Origin: Bog-473 sp963754445
Lineage (GTDB): Bacteria > Actinomycetota > Acidimicrobiia > Acidimicrobiales > RAAP-2
NCBI GenBank assembly: GCA_963754445.1
Contig: CAVWFT010000002.1
Location: 1,860,001-1,924,000, forward strand
Length of the DNA stretch: 64,000 nt
Direction: 5' to 3'
The notes under the pieces were generated by a model. It did not search any database and was not told the DNA's origin. It saw only the letters and a program-made list of their open reading frames with translations. Below, piece after piece: positions 24,561-32,142 of this stretch. Within the stretch, counting starts at the first letter, position 1, and each line of letters starts with the position of its first letter. Made by a program: the position numbers and the translations under genes.

Positions 24561-25817
24561 TCAGCTCACGTAGAGATCGCCGTCCGAACCTTCGGCGATT
24601 GTGAGCCGAGTCAGACCGGACTGCGCTGGGCCCACCTCGACGGCTCCGGTGGACCCGTTGAACTCGGATCCGTGACACGGGCAGACAAAGCGCCTTCCCG
24701 TGGTGTCGTACTGGACGGTACAACCGGCGTGCGGGCACACCGCGTCGAATGCCAGGAAGGTGCCCGCCTCCGGCTGGACCACGAGGGACGGATCCCCCGA
24801 GCTTGGGTCCTGGAAGGCGGCCGCGCCGCCGACCGGCACGTCGCGGGCCGGGCCGACCTTTGTTCCCGTCGGGTGACCGGTCGTCGGAGTGGTCGGAGCG
24901 GCCACCGCAGCTCGACCCGACGATGTCGTGGTCGAGCTGGAGGAGACAGCGCCGCCCAGGCTCGGTGTCGCACTACCCGACGGGGAACCGGCCACCCGAC
25001 CGAGTCCGGCGGCCGCGGCGCCGCCGACGAGCGTGGCGCCCGCGATGGCACCCGCAGCGACCGCCTGCGCCACGAAGGTCCGGCGATCGAGCTCCTGTTG
25101 GTCGATGCGGCGCACCTCGGCTGGCTGCTGGGCCAGAAACGGGCAGGGTCCGGGGCTACAGACCCCGCCGTCGAGGGCCCGGCAGAATCCCTTCTCGTAG
25201 GACCCGCACACCCGGCGCGCCGTGGCGAACGAGATGGGCACGATGGCCACGGGTTCGGCTCCCATCTGTCGCCGTGCGCGGCGTGACAACAGGGCGTCCG
25301 TCGAGAACACGCCGCCGGCACCTCCGATGACGAGCGGCGTCCAGGCGAAGACGAACACGATGTCCGAGCCCGTGTAGTAGGGGTGCGAGTGATAACTCAC
25401 GGTGAGGAAGAGCATGAAGGACAGCAGCAATCCGCCGACCGCGGCGGCGCGCGACCACAGGCCGAGCACCGTACCGAGACCGATGGCCAGCTCCCCGAGC
25501 GCGATGACGATCCCCAGCGGAACTGCCACGTGGGTGAGAGGTCCGATCATGCTGTGGATGGGGCTCAATCGCTCCGCACCTGTCAGCTGTGCCTGAATGG
25601 ACGCCGGCCTCGATGCGTCGAAGAAGTCAGGATTGGCGAGCTTTTGCAGTCCGGCGAAGACGAAGGTGATTCCGAGAAACATCCGCAGCGGGAGCAGGAC
25701 CCAGCCCGCGAGGTACTGGCCGTGCGGGGGCGGGCGCAGCCAGTCCCATTCGAGCCAGTGGCGGTTCCTCGACTTGCTACCGCTGGCGGTGCGCCCTTGG
25801 CGCGGTGGCTGAGGCAT
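24561..25817 (-). CDS. DoxX-family membrane protein fused to a Rieske [2Fe-2S] domain
   Basis: About 418 residues. The N-terminal half has DoxX/TQO-like helices (LLPLRMFLGITFVFAGLQKL; LGIVIALGELAIGLGTVLGL; AVGGLLLSFMLFLTVSYHSH). A cysteine-rich link (VCGSYEKGFCRALDGGVCSP) and a further hydrophobic segment (AVAAGAIAGATLVGGAAAAG) follow. After a Ser/Thr-rich spacer comes a Rieske domain with CPHAGC and FVCPCHGSEF, the two Cys-His pairs of a [2Fe-2S] cluster. It is likely a membrane quinone-linked electron carrier with the Rieske domain outside. The start is uncertain: 25817 (ATG), 25862 (ATG) and 25886 (GTG) are in frame and none has a clear ribosome site. Confidence 0.85.
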   Translation of the reverse strand: MPQPPRQGRTASGSKSRNRHWLEWDWLRPPPHGQYLAGWVLLPLRMFLGITFVFAGLQKLANPDFFDASRPASIQAQLTGAERLSPIHSMIGPLTHVAVPLGIVIALGELAIGLGTVLGLWSRAAAVGGLLLSFMLFLTVSYHSHPYYTGSDIVFVFAWTPLVIGGAGGVFSTDALLSRRARRQMGAEPVAIVPISFATARRVCGSYEKGFCRALDGGVCSPGPCPFLAQQPAEVRRIDQQELDRRTFVAQAVAAGAIAGATLVGGAAAAGLGRVAGSPSGSATPSLGGAVSSSSTTTSSGRAAVAAPTTPTTGHPTGTKVGPARDVPVGGAAAFQDPSSGDPSLVVQPEAGTFLAFDAVCPHAGCTVQYDTTGRRFVCPCHGSEFNGSTGAVEVGPAQSGLTRLTIAEGSDGDLYVS

Positions 25818-25886
25818 GGGGCTCGCTCGCTCGAAAATGTGGGACGGTCGTCCGCCGGTCATTGTGCGGGCGCGCACCTTACGCAC

Positions 25887-26303
25887 ACATGAAGTTCAGC
25901 CTGCCGGCCTGGGGACCGTGCCGTGGACACTGCGAAGTTCCCGCCGTCGCATCTCGTTCCCGCCCTGATTTAGTGCTGAAAGAAGTTACCCGAGGGTAGC
26001 TTCATTTGGACGAAATCGAAGGGCGGGAGAATGCACCCATTTACGGCGCTCTGCCTGGTCTCGGACCTGGATCGCGCTGCGCAGGCCGCTATCTACGCAC
26101 CGAATCACAATCAGGCGGGTTTCTCGGACCACAGTGTTTCGACCCCCCGGGAACGGATATACCCAAAGTGGATTTGCTCCGCCACGGTGTGGGCAACCAA
26201 AAGAAGGGGGCATTCAAGCCCTTTCATTCGGGGGGAAGCATCGAGTGAAGCGTGCTTTGCAATGGATCTCCCCGGTGGAAAACCCAAACGAAGGAGATAA
26301 TTG
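25887..26303. other. Intergenic region upstream of the small secreted protein
   Basis: No supported gene. The stretch is less GC-rich than average and ends with an excellent ribosome site, AAGGAG (26291-26296). It presumably carries the promoter of the secreted-protein gene and a long 5' leader; no known riboswitch core was recognised. Confidence 0.5.
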
Positions 26304-26768
26304 GTGCTGAAGAATCGAATCATGATCGGCGCGATTGCAGGGTCTGCTGCGCTCGTCCCACTGGCCGGGATGACGGCGTTGGCGAGTAGCCCCGCTGGTG
26401 CGGCGAAGCCGAAGGGCATCACCTGCACGGCCCTGTCGGGCAAGGTGAGCTCGACGGGCACCGCCAAGATCAAGGTGACCGGCTGCAATGGCAACACCGG
26501 TGGATCGGGCAAGAGCAAGGGCTCGGCCACGGCGTCCTCCGGCACGATCACGTGGGCGAACGGCAAGTCGACGACCTCGACCGAGTCGTACGCCTCTGGG
26601 AGCGGTTGCCCGGGTAGCGACGTCACCGAGGTCATCAGCGGCAACGTGACTGCGGACAACACCAAGAGCACGTCGGTAGGCGCCGCGCTTTCCGCGACGG
26701 TTTGCTACAACTCTTCGACGAGCAAGCTGAGCCTGCTTCCGGGGACCAAGTTCACGTTCGCCGCCTAA
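26304..26768 (+). CDS. Small secreted protein with four cysteines, unknown family
   Basis: A 154-residue exported protein. The N-terminus has a signal peptide (MIGAIAGSAALVPLAGMTAL, cleavage near AGAAKPK). The mature domain of about 120 residues is rich in Gly, Ser, Thr and Lys, with Cys in GITCTALSG, VTGCNGN, GSGCPGSD and ATVCYNS, suggesting two disulfides and an all-beta fold. GTG is chosen over an in-frame TTG three bases earlier because AAGGAG lies 7 bases upstream. A strong hairpin terminator follows the stop. A truncated relative lies at 22100. No function can be assigned; the strong translation and termination signals suggest high expression. Confidence 0.75.
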   Translation: MLKNRIMIGAIAGSAALVPLAGMTALASSPAGAAKPKGITCTALSGKVSSTGTAKIKVTGCNGNTGGSGKSKGSATASSGTITWANGKSTTSTESYASGSGCPGSDVTEVISGNVTADNTKSTSVGAALSATVCYNSSTSKLSLLPGTKFTFAA

Positions 26769-26792
26769 GCAGCGAAGCGCACGATTCACGGG

Positions 26793-26827
26793 CGAATGGG
26801 GGTTCGCGTGCAGCGGACCCCCATTCG
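26793..26827 (+). terminator. Hairpin terminator after the small secreted protein
   Basis: Perfect 11-bp inverted repeat (CGAATGGGGGT at 26793-26803, ACCCCCATTCG at 26817-26827) with a 13-base loop, beginning 24 bases after the stop codon. There is no U run, as is common in high-GC actinobacteria. Confidence 0.7.
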
Positions 26828-26850
26828 TGTGCCCGGAGTACCGTGGCCCG

Positions 26851-27252
26851 GTGACTCGTTTCACCGTTGACCCGCCGACGCTGTTGCTCCTGGCCGAACG
26901 GCCGCACGAACTCGATCCGGCGCATCGTTTGGTCGCGCCGAACGCCATCCGCTCCCAGGCGCTGGATCTCCTGCTGGCCGGCGTCCGCCGCGGTGATCTC
27001 TCCGAGAAGGGCGCTCTGGCACTGCACGACGCCATGACGGGGATAAAGATGCGGCTGCTCGGCGACCGGGTCTCGCGCCGCGTGGCGTGGCAGATCGCAC
27101 GAGAGCACGATTGGGAGACGATCGCCGAAGCCGAGTACCTCGCCGTGGCGAAATTGCAGGCCGATGCGCTCGTGACGGTGAACCGCGACCTGGCCGCCAG
27201 GGCGAGCGGAATCGTGCCTCTCGAACCGGTCTCCGTCCTGTTCGGCGATTGA
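26851..27252 (+). CDS. PIN-domain protein, VapC-like
   Basis: A 133-residue PIN-fold protein. LVAPNAIRSQALDLLLAGVR is the second conserved helix of VapC-like proteins (the family often has a Glu where Gln is here), and LQADALVTVNRDLAARA holds the C-terminal acidic residues. The N-terminal Asp is in FTVDPPTLLLL. Active PIN nucleases use three or four acidic residues; at least one canonical position appears substituted. No VapB-type antitoxin is seen next to it. It may be a solitary RNase or an inactive relative. GTG at 26851 is preferred; GTG at 26827 is possible and would overlap the terminator. Confidence 0.6.
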   Translation: MTRFTVDPPTLLLLAERPHELDPAHRLVAPNAIRSQALDLLLAGVRRGDLSEKGALALHDAMTGIKMRLLGDRVSRRVAWQIAREHDWETIAEAEYLAVAKLQADALVTVNRDLAARASGIVPLEPVSVLFGD

Positions 27253-27345
27253 CGCCGGCCGAGTCGATCGGAACTGCCGGTTCGGATCGTTCCCTCGTGC
27301 CGACCGCGCCACTCCACCGCTGTCCTCGCACCTGTCCCGGAGCGG

Positions 27346-27858
27346 TCAGCCGTCGGCCACGCCGTGGAGCTCCACTTTGACGTGCACCTCGGGGTAGACC
27401 CGGACCATCAGCATGCTGGGTGGCTTCATGCCGAACTGGCGGATGTCGAACGTATCCTCACCCGAGAGCACCACCGCGCCTGGTTGAAGGTCGATGTCCA
27501 TCTCGTGCTCGAAGGTCAAGGACTTGCCGTGAAAGGCGATGTCGCCCGTGACCGAATAGCGGGGGTGGGGCCCGGCGAGGACGACCCGGGTGAGGGTGCC
27601 GGCGATGGTCGGGTACCGCTTGGCGTCGATGCGCCGGCGCAGTTCGCGGTCGTAGAGGTGGTTTCCCGAGGTCAGCTTCTCCACCGCGAGTTCGAGCTCA
27701 CCCGTGACGGGTCCATCCACGTCGAGCGTGCCGTCCTCTCGAGTGCGTGCTTCGAACCAGCCCGTGACACCGCGGGTCTCGGTGTTGATGGGATGCAGGC
27801 TGGAGCGGGCGCTCACCCAGATGCACGAGCGCACCGAATCGAGCGTGTAGCGAGTCAT
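27346..27858 (-). CDS. YceI-family lipid-binding protein
   Basis: A 170-residue lipocalin-like beta-barrel of the YceI family, known to bind polyisoprenoids or other long lipids. The family order is kept: YTLDSVRSCIWVSARSSLHP, a GDGxV-type turn (here DGPVTGELELAVEKL), HLYDRELRRRIDAKRYPTI and FHGKSLTFEHEMDIDL. No signal peptide, so it is probably cytoplasmic. Single gene, convergent with the PIN gene. Confidence 0.85.
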   Translation of the reverse strand: MTRYTLDSVRSCIWVSARSSLHPINTETRGVTGWFEARTREDGTLDVDGPVTGELELAVEKLTSGNHLYDRELRRRIDAKRYPTIAGTLTRVVLAGPHPRYSVTGDIAFHGKSLTFEHEMDIDLQPGAVVLSGEDTFDIRQFGMKPPSMLMVRVYPEVHVKVELHGVADG

Positions 27859-28156
27859 GCGACCTTTCCGTCCTCGAATGTCCCGCCGGGATCCCTGGCC
27901 GAGGTGCGCATCTTGTCATACGGGTGTGGGAGATCCAGGGGCGAGGGCCACCGCCCACCGATCCCCATAGGATTGCTCTCGTCCCCGTCGACCCAGGTGG
28001 TCCGGTGTTTTGGTCTCCGTGTCCAGGGCATTTCGGAGGGGACGAGCCGAGGCCCGCCCCCGTTCGATGTCACAGGAGGCACACAGCGCGTCCAGAGCCG
28101 GGGTCGAAACGGGCATGGTGGGATGAAAGCGTCCCGAGAGCAGAGGTCGCTGATCG
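27859..28156. other. Promoter region of YceI and the ApbE redox operon
   Basis: A 298-bp divergent spacer. I see no gene and no recognisable operator. It must hold the promoters of the leftward yceI gene and the rightward redox operon. Confidence 0.5.
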
Positions 28157-28519
28157 ATGTCACGCCAACCTGTACACAGCACACCGGAAGGAAGGGCTTC
28201 AGCCCAGTCCCGGCTACGCCGCCTGACCCGCGGCCTGGTACTCGCTGCGGCGGGCCTCACGGCCGTCATCGGCGTTGCGGTCTCCCGTGAGCATGCCGGA
28301 TCGACTGCGGCGGCGACGAGCAACGCTGGCTCGTCCTCGTCGAGCGGGGTGACCACGACCACGGCCGGTTCGAATTCGTCGGGAGACACCTCGACCACCT
28401 CCGGCGGTAGTTCCACGTCGTCGGACTCGTCATCCTCCACCACGACCACCACGACCACGACGGCCCCTTCGTCGAGCTCGTCCTCGGCCACCGTCACCTC
28501 GGGGGGCACGTCACGATGA
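28157..28519 (+). CDS. Ser/Thr-rich membrane-anchored small protein
   Basis: A 120-residue protein with a basic N-terminus and one membrane segment or uncleaved signal (LTRGLVLAAAGLTAVIGVAV, about residues 23-42). The remaining 75 residues are almost only Ser, Thr, Gly and Ala, exposed outside the membrane, ending VTSGGTSR. Low complexity prevents any family call. Its stop overlaps the ApbE start (ATGA), tying it to the redox operon. It may be a wall-spanning stalk; the terminal SGGT vaguely recalls the SGAT sequence flavinylated by ApbE, but no FMN-binding domain surrounds it. Confidence 0.65.
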   Translation: MSRQPVHSTPEGRASAQSRLRRLTRGLVLAAAGLTAVIGVAVSREHAGSTAAATSNAGSSSSSGVTTTTAGSNSSGDTSTTSGGSSTSSDSSSSTTTTTTTTAPSSSSSSATVTSGGTSR

Positions 28520-29460
28520 GCACGACGGCGCATCAGGCGCCACTGGCGGTCCGCTCTTTCCGGGCGATCGGGACGACGGCGACGGTGGTGGTCCAGAATC
28601 CCGACGTCGCATCCGTGGCCGAAGACGCCCTCGCCGGCGTGCTCCGGGAGTTCGACCTTGCCTGCAGCCGCTTCCGCGACGACTCGGAACTGTCCATGCT
28701 CCACCACGAGGCCGGCCGGACAGTGCCGGTCTCTCGGCTCCTCTACGACGCGCTCGAGGTGGCCTGCGATGTCGCGGCCCGGACTCACGGAGCCGTCGAT
28801 CCCACGGTCGGCAATGCCATTGCCGCCCTCGGCTACGACGTCGACCTCGACGAGGTCCTGGCCCGTCCGGCGGCGCCGCCGCGTGCGCTGGGCACCGTTC
28901 CCGGCTACCAGCATGTCCAACTGCATCCCACGACGTGTTCGGTACGCATTCCACGGGGTGTCCGTCTCGATCTCGGTTCGACCGCCAAGGCGATGGCAGC
29001 TGATCGAGCGGCCTCGGAGATCGCCCATCAGGTCGGGGGCGGGGTGCTGGTCAGCCTCGGCGGTGACGTCGCGGTCGCCGGGCCGCCTCCAGCCGAAGGC
29101 TGGGCCGTGGGTATTGCCCAGGAGTCGTCGACGCCGGCGGACCAGGTCGACCAGGTGGTCGCCATCCGCGGAGGCGGGTTGGCCAGTTCGGCCACGGGCG
29201 CCCGGACCTGGCAGAACGGTCCTCGCGTCGTACATCACATCATCGACCCACGGACCGGCGACTGCGTCGAGCCCTATTGGACCTTGGTGTCCGCGACCGG
29301 CCCGTCGTGTGTCGAAGCCAATCTCGTGAGCACCGCTTCCTTGGTCTGGGGGGAGCGGGCGCTCGACGAACTCTCTCGGTTCGACCAGGCCCTGCGCCTC
29401 GTTCGACACGACGGAGAGGTGTGCTACGTCAATGGGTGGCCGCCGGAGGACGCGTCATGA
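28516..29460 (+). CDS. apbE: FAD:protein FMN transferase ApbE
   Basis: A 314-residue ApbE-family enzyme, which moves FMN from FAD to a threonine of a partner protein outside the cytoplasm. Motifs: DPTVGNAIAALGYD (about residue 95), LDLGSTAKAMAAD (about 155), SLGGDVAVAG and HHIIDPRTG near residue 250. The usual ATSG active-site sequence reads SATGART here. No signal peptide is apparent, which is unusual for a periplasmic-type ApbE. It is coupled by ATGA overlaps both to the anchored small protein upstream and to the membrane protein downstream. Confidence 0.92.
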   Translation: MSTTAHQAPLAVRSFRAIGTTATVVVQNPDVASVAEDALAGVLREFDLACSRFRDDSELSMLHHEAGRTVPVSRLLYDALEVACDVAARTHGAVDPTVGNAIAALGYDVDLDEVLARPAAPPRALGTVPGYQHVQLHPTTCSVRIPRGVRLDLGSTAKAMAADRAASEIAHQVGGGVLVSLGGDVAVAGPPPAEGWAVGIAQESSTPADQVDQVVAIRGGGLASSATGARTWQNGPRVVHHIIDPRTGDCVEPYWTLVSATGPSCVEANLVSTASLVWGERALDELSRFDQALRLVRHDGEVCYVNGWPPEDAS

Positions 29461-30077
29461 ACTCGACCGCCATTTGGTACGCCACGCGGGCCACCGGCCT
29501 CATGGCGCTGGTTCTCCTGACGGGCACCATGGTGCTCGGCATCACGACGACGACACGCGCGCGGGCCAGGAACTGGCCAGGGTTTGCCCAGCAGGAGATC
29601 CATCGCCGCCTCTCCATGATCGCGGCAGTCTTTCTCGGTCTGCATGTGCTGACCAGCGCTCTCGACACCTACGTGAACATCAGCTGGGCCGCCATTGTCG
29701 TCCCGTTCACGTCGGGCTACGACAGCTTCTGGGTCGGAGTGGGTGCCATCGCGCTCGACGCAATGGTCGCGGTCATGGTGACCAGTCTTCTGCGCTCTCG
29801 TATGCGTCCCGGGACATGGAGAGCCCTGCACTGGCTCGCCTATGTCTGCTGGCCGGTTGCCTTGGCGCACACGTTCGGCATGGGTACCGACGCCGGCGAG
29901 ACATGGGTCATCGTTCTCGGCGCCCTCTGTATCGGCGCGGTCCTCGTGGCCCTGTTGTGGCGCATCATGGCGGCATCTCGGCAGAGCGCAGCTCGCACCA
30001 GCCATGCCTCGGTGGCCGAGGTTCCGGACACGCACCTGGCTCTCAGCGGCAGCGACGCAGGAGCACGCCGTGGTTGA
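29457..30077 (+). CDS. Ferric-reductase/cytochrome b-like membrane protein
   Basis: A 206-residue polytopic membrane protein with about five to six helices, matching the ferric reductase-like transmembrane domain. Histidines suited to heme b ligation sit in EIHRRLSMIAAVFLGLHVL (helix 2) and in the RALHWLAYVCWPVALAHTFG region (helix 4). It probably carries electrons across the membrane between the cytoplasmic NuoF-like/ferredoxin proteins and an outside acceptor. The start lies inside the apbE stop (ATGA). Confidence 0.83.
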   Translation: MNSTAIWYATRATGLMALVLLTGTMVLGITTTTRARARNWPGFAQQEIHRRLSMIAAVFLGLHVLTSALDTYVNISWAAIVVPFTSGYDSFWVGVGAIALDAMVAVMVTSLLRSRMRPGTWRALHWLAYVCWPVALAHTFGMGTDAGETWVIVLGALCIGAVLVALLWRIMAASRQSAARTSHASVAEVPDTHLALSGSDAGARRG

Positions 30078-31353
30078 CGTGAGCCGAGCCGCGCCGGACA
30101 CCGGTCGCTACAACCTCTTGGGCCATCCGACGGATTGGGCCGGACACGTGGCGGTCCTGGGTCCGCCCCCACTGCCCTCGGCAACTTCGAATCGCGAGTG
30201 GAGCGCGGGTTTCGCAGCGGCGCTGCAGGCGTCCGGCCTCACGGGGCGAGGAGGTGCCGGGTTTCCCGCAGCGATCAAGTTCGCCGTGGCGAGTGCCGCC
30301 GGTCGCCGTGGATCCATCGTCGTCAACGCCATGGAGGGAGAGCCGGCCAGCGACAAGGACAAGCTGCTCCTTCTTCGCTCGCCCCATCTCGTGCTGGACG
30401 GCGCCCAGCTCCTGGCTGCCGCCTGCCGCTCGGCCGACGTGATCGTCTGCGTGCCCGAAGGGCGCGATGCCGTCGCGGCGGCGGTCAGCAGGGCCGTGGC
30501 CGAACGTGCGGGTGCGGTTCGTGGCTCGGTCCCCGAGCGAATCGTCCGGCCACCCGATCGGTTCGTGGCCGGCGAGGAATCCGCCCTCGTCTCGTGGATC
30601 GCCTCTGGAAGCTCGCGCCCTTCATTCCGACCGGAGAAGGGCATTCCGTTGCGCATTGGCCGCCAGGCCGTCCTCGTCCACAACGCGGAGACGCTGGCCC
30701 ACGTGGCGATGATCGCCCGCGTGGGTCCCGATCAATTCCGGGCCCGGGGTCTGGTCGAGGATCCCGGAACGTCGCTGGTCACGATCTCCGGGGCGGTCGA
30801 ACATCCCGGTGTGGTCGAGGTCGACCGTGGGACCCCGCTGCTCGACATTGCGGCACGGGCGACGCCGTCGCAGGCGCCCCAGGCACTCCTCGTCGGCGGC
30901 TATGGGGGAGCGTGGGTCGGACCGGAGCATTTCGACACCCCGTACGCCTCTCTCTCCCTCCGGACCATCGGCGCCTCATCCGGCGTGGGCGTGGTGGTGG
31001 TTCTCGGCCCTGACGCGTGTGGCATCGCGGAGACGGCTTCAATCGCCCATTACCTGGCCCAGCAGAGTGCCGGCCAGTGTGGACCGTGCGTGTACGGCCT
31101 GCCGGCACTCGCCAACGACATGTCCCGCCTGGCCAACGGCACGGCCGGCCCCGACGAGCTGGCTGCGCTGTACCGACATCTCGGCGTGATCCACGGCCGC
31201 GGGGCCTGTCGCCACCCCGATGGGGCGGTCAACGTGGTGAAGAGCGCCCTAAGTGTCTTTGCCGCCGATGTGCGGGACCACGCGGCCGGCCGGCCCTGCC
31301 CGCATGCCCACCGTCCGTCGGGACTCCGATTTCCTCCTGCCTCGAGAGGGTGA
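30070..31353 (+). CDS. NuoF-like NADH dehydrogenase subunit with SLBB domain
   Basis: A 427-residue flavo-iron-sulfur protein related to the 51-kDa subunit of complex I. FMN/NADH-binding signatures are GRGGAGFPAAIKF (about residues 58-70) and VVNAMEGEPASDKDK. An SLBB domain follows (VTISGAVEHPGVVEVDRGTP). The Fe-S region reads SAGQCGPCVYG and later GRGACRHPDGA: the first of the four canonical cysteines is Ala, leaving three. It likely feeds electrons from NAD(P)H to the ferredoxin and membrane cytochrome of the operon. The GTG at 30070 overlaps the previous gene by 8 bases; 30079 is an alternative. Confidence 0.85.
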   Translation: MVDVSRAAPDTGRYNLLGHPTDWAGHVAVLGPPPLPSATSNREWSAGFAAALQASGLTGRGGAGFPAAIKFAVASAAGRRGSIVVNAMEGEPASDKDKLLLLRSPHLVLDGAQLLAAACRSADVIVCVPEGRDAVAAAVSRAVAERAGAVRGSVPERIVRPPDRFVAGEESALVSWIASGSSRPSFRPEKGIPLRIGRQAVLVHNAETLAHVAMIARVGPDQFRARGLVEDPGTSLVTISGAVEHPGVVEVDRGTPLLDIAARATPSQAPQALLVGGYGGAWVGPEHFDTPYASLSLRTIGASSGVGVVVVLGPDACGIAETASIAHYLAQQSAGQCGPCVYGLPALANDMSRLANGTAGPDELAALYRHLGVIHGRGACRHPDGAVNVVKSALSVFAADVRDHAAGRPCPHAHRPSGLRFPPASRG

Positions 31354-31355
31354 CC

Positions 31356-31565
31356 ATGTTGCAGATACTGATCGATCCGGTGGCCTGCGATGCCTACGGC
31401 TACTGCGCCGAATTGTTGCCCGAGGCCGTCACGCTCGACGAATGGGGGTACCCGATCGTGGACGGCAAGCCGCTCGGCCCCGAGCTGGTCGAGGCGGCGA
31501 AGCGGGCCGCCCGTGATTGTCCACGGCGTGCCATCACCGTGCGCAGTCGTTCCGGGAGCCGCTGA
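31356..31565 (+). CDS. Ferredoxin, 3Fe-4S P450-type
   Basis: A 69-residue small acidic ferredoxin. The cluster motif is CDAYGYC followed by LLPEA and, near the C-terminus, DCPRRAITV: three cysteines with the C-x5-C...C-P spacing of actinobacterial [3Fe-4S] ferredoxins. Such proteins donate to P450s or flavoproteins. It begins 2 bases after the NuoF-like stop and is the last gene of the redox operon, so its natural partner is that protein; it could also serve the P450 at 34042. Confidence 0.9.
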   Translation: MLQILIDPVACDAYGYCAELLPEAVTLDEWGYPIVDGKPLGPELVEAAKRAARDCPRRAITVRSRSGSR

Positions 31566-31610
31566 CGTTTCCGTCACAATGGCGAGCGTGTCTGGACGTC
31601 TGCGTCGCTG

Positions 31611-32081
31611 ATGCCACCTGACGGATTGTTGATCCGGCGGGCCACGGAGGCCGACCTGCCTCGTGCGATCGAGCTTCTCGCCCTCGGCGCCGTGCCCGGT
31701 GCCCCTCCGCGCAGCGCGGAAGCGCCGGACCAAATCGGGCCGTATCGGTCCGCCCTGCGCGAGATCGATGCCGCCGGCGGTGCGGTGCTGGTCGCAGTGC
31801 TCGGCTCCGAGGTGACCGGCGTCTGCCAGCTCCTGGTGTTCCGGCACCTCCAGGCCCGAGGCGGGCTCTGTGCCGAACTCGAATCGGTCCATGTGCATCC
31901 CGAGCACCGGGCGACGGGGGTGGGCTCGGCCCTGGTCCGGGAGGCGGTCGAGTGGGCGCGGGCGCTCGGTTGCTACCGGGTCCAGCTCACGTCCAATGCG
32001 GTCCGAGAGGACGCACACCGTTTCTACGAACGGCTCGGATTCACCGCGTCGCACGTGGGATTCAAGTTGTGGTTGTCGTGA
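31611..32081 (+). CDS. GNAT family N-acetyltransferase
   Basis: A 156-residue GNAT. LLIRRATEADLPRAIELLAL opens the fold; LESVHVHPEHRATGVGSALV contains the acetyl-CoA loop (RATGVGSA); DAHRFYERLGFTASHVGFKL is the C-terminal motif typical of aminoglycoside/spermidine-type members. Likely a single gene after the redox operon. Acceptor unknown. Confidence 0.88.
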   Translation: MPPDGLLIRRATEADLPRAIELLALGAVPGAPPRSAEAPDQIGPYRSALREIDAAGGAVLVAVLGSEVTGVCQLLVFRHLQARGGLCAELESVHVHPEHRATGVGSALVREAVEWARALGCYRVQLTSNAVREDAHRFYERLGFTASHVGFKLWLS

Positions 32082-32105
32082 ATCCGCAGGAAAGGGGTTC
32101 GGGGG

Positions 32106-32133
32106 TTGTCTTTACCTCGTAATCATGTAATCT
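32106..32133 (+). promoter_or_regulatory. Predicted leaderless promoter
   Basis: TTGTCT (32106-32111) and TAATCT (32128-32133) form a -35/-10 pair with 16-base spacing. The expected start of transcription coincides with the A of the ATG at 32140, and no ribosome site is present, so the mRNA is probably leaderless. Confidence 0.5.
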
Positions 32134-32142
32134 TGTAATATG
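32119..32142 (+). promoter_or_regulatory. Triple 8-bp direct repeat operator
   Basis: GTAATCAT, GTAATCTT and GTAATATG follow each other without gaps, covering the -10 region and the start codon. Evenly spaced short direct repeats of this kind are typical operator arrays for ribbon-helix-helix repressors, and the gene they overlap encodes an RHH-like C-terminal domain. Confidence 0.55.

Noticed and set aside
19470..24600. attR copy of the tRNA-Arg 3' end
   Set aside because: I searched by eye for the T-arm/acceptor sequence and found no second copy, so the island boundary stays undefined.
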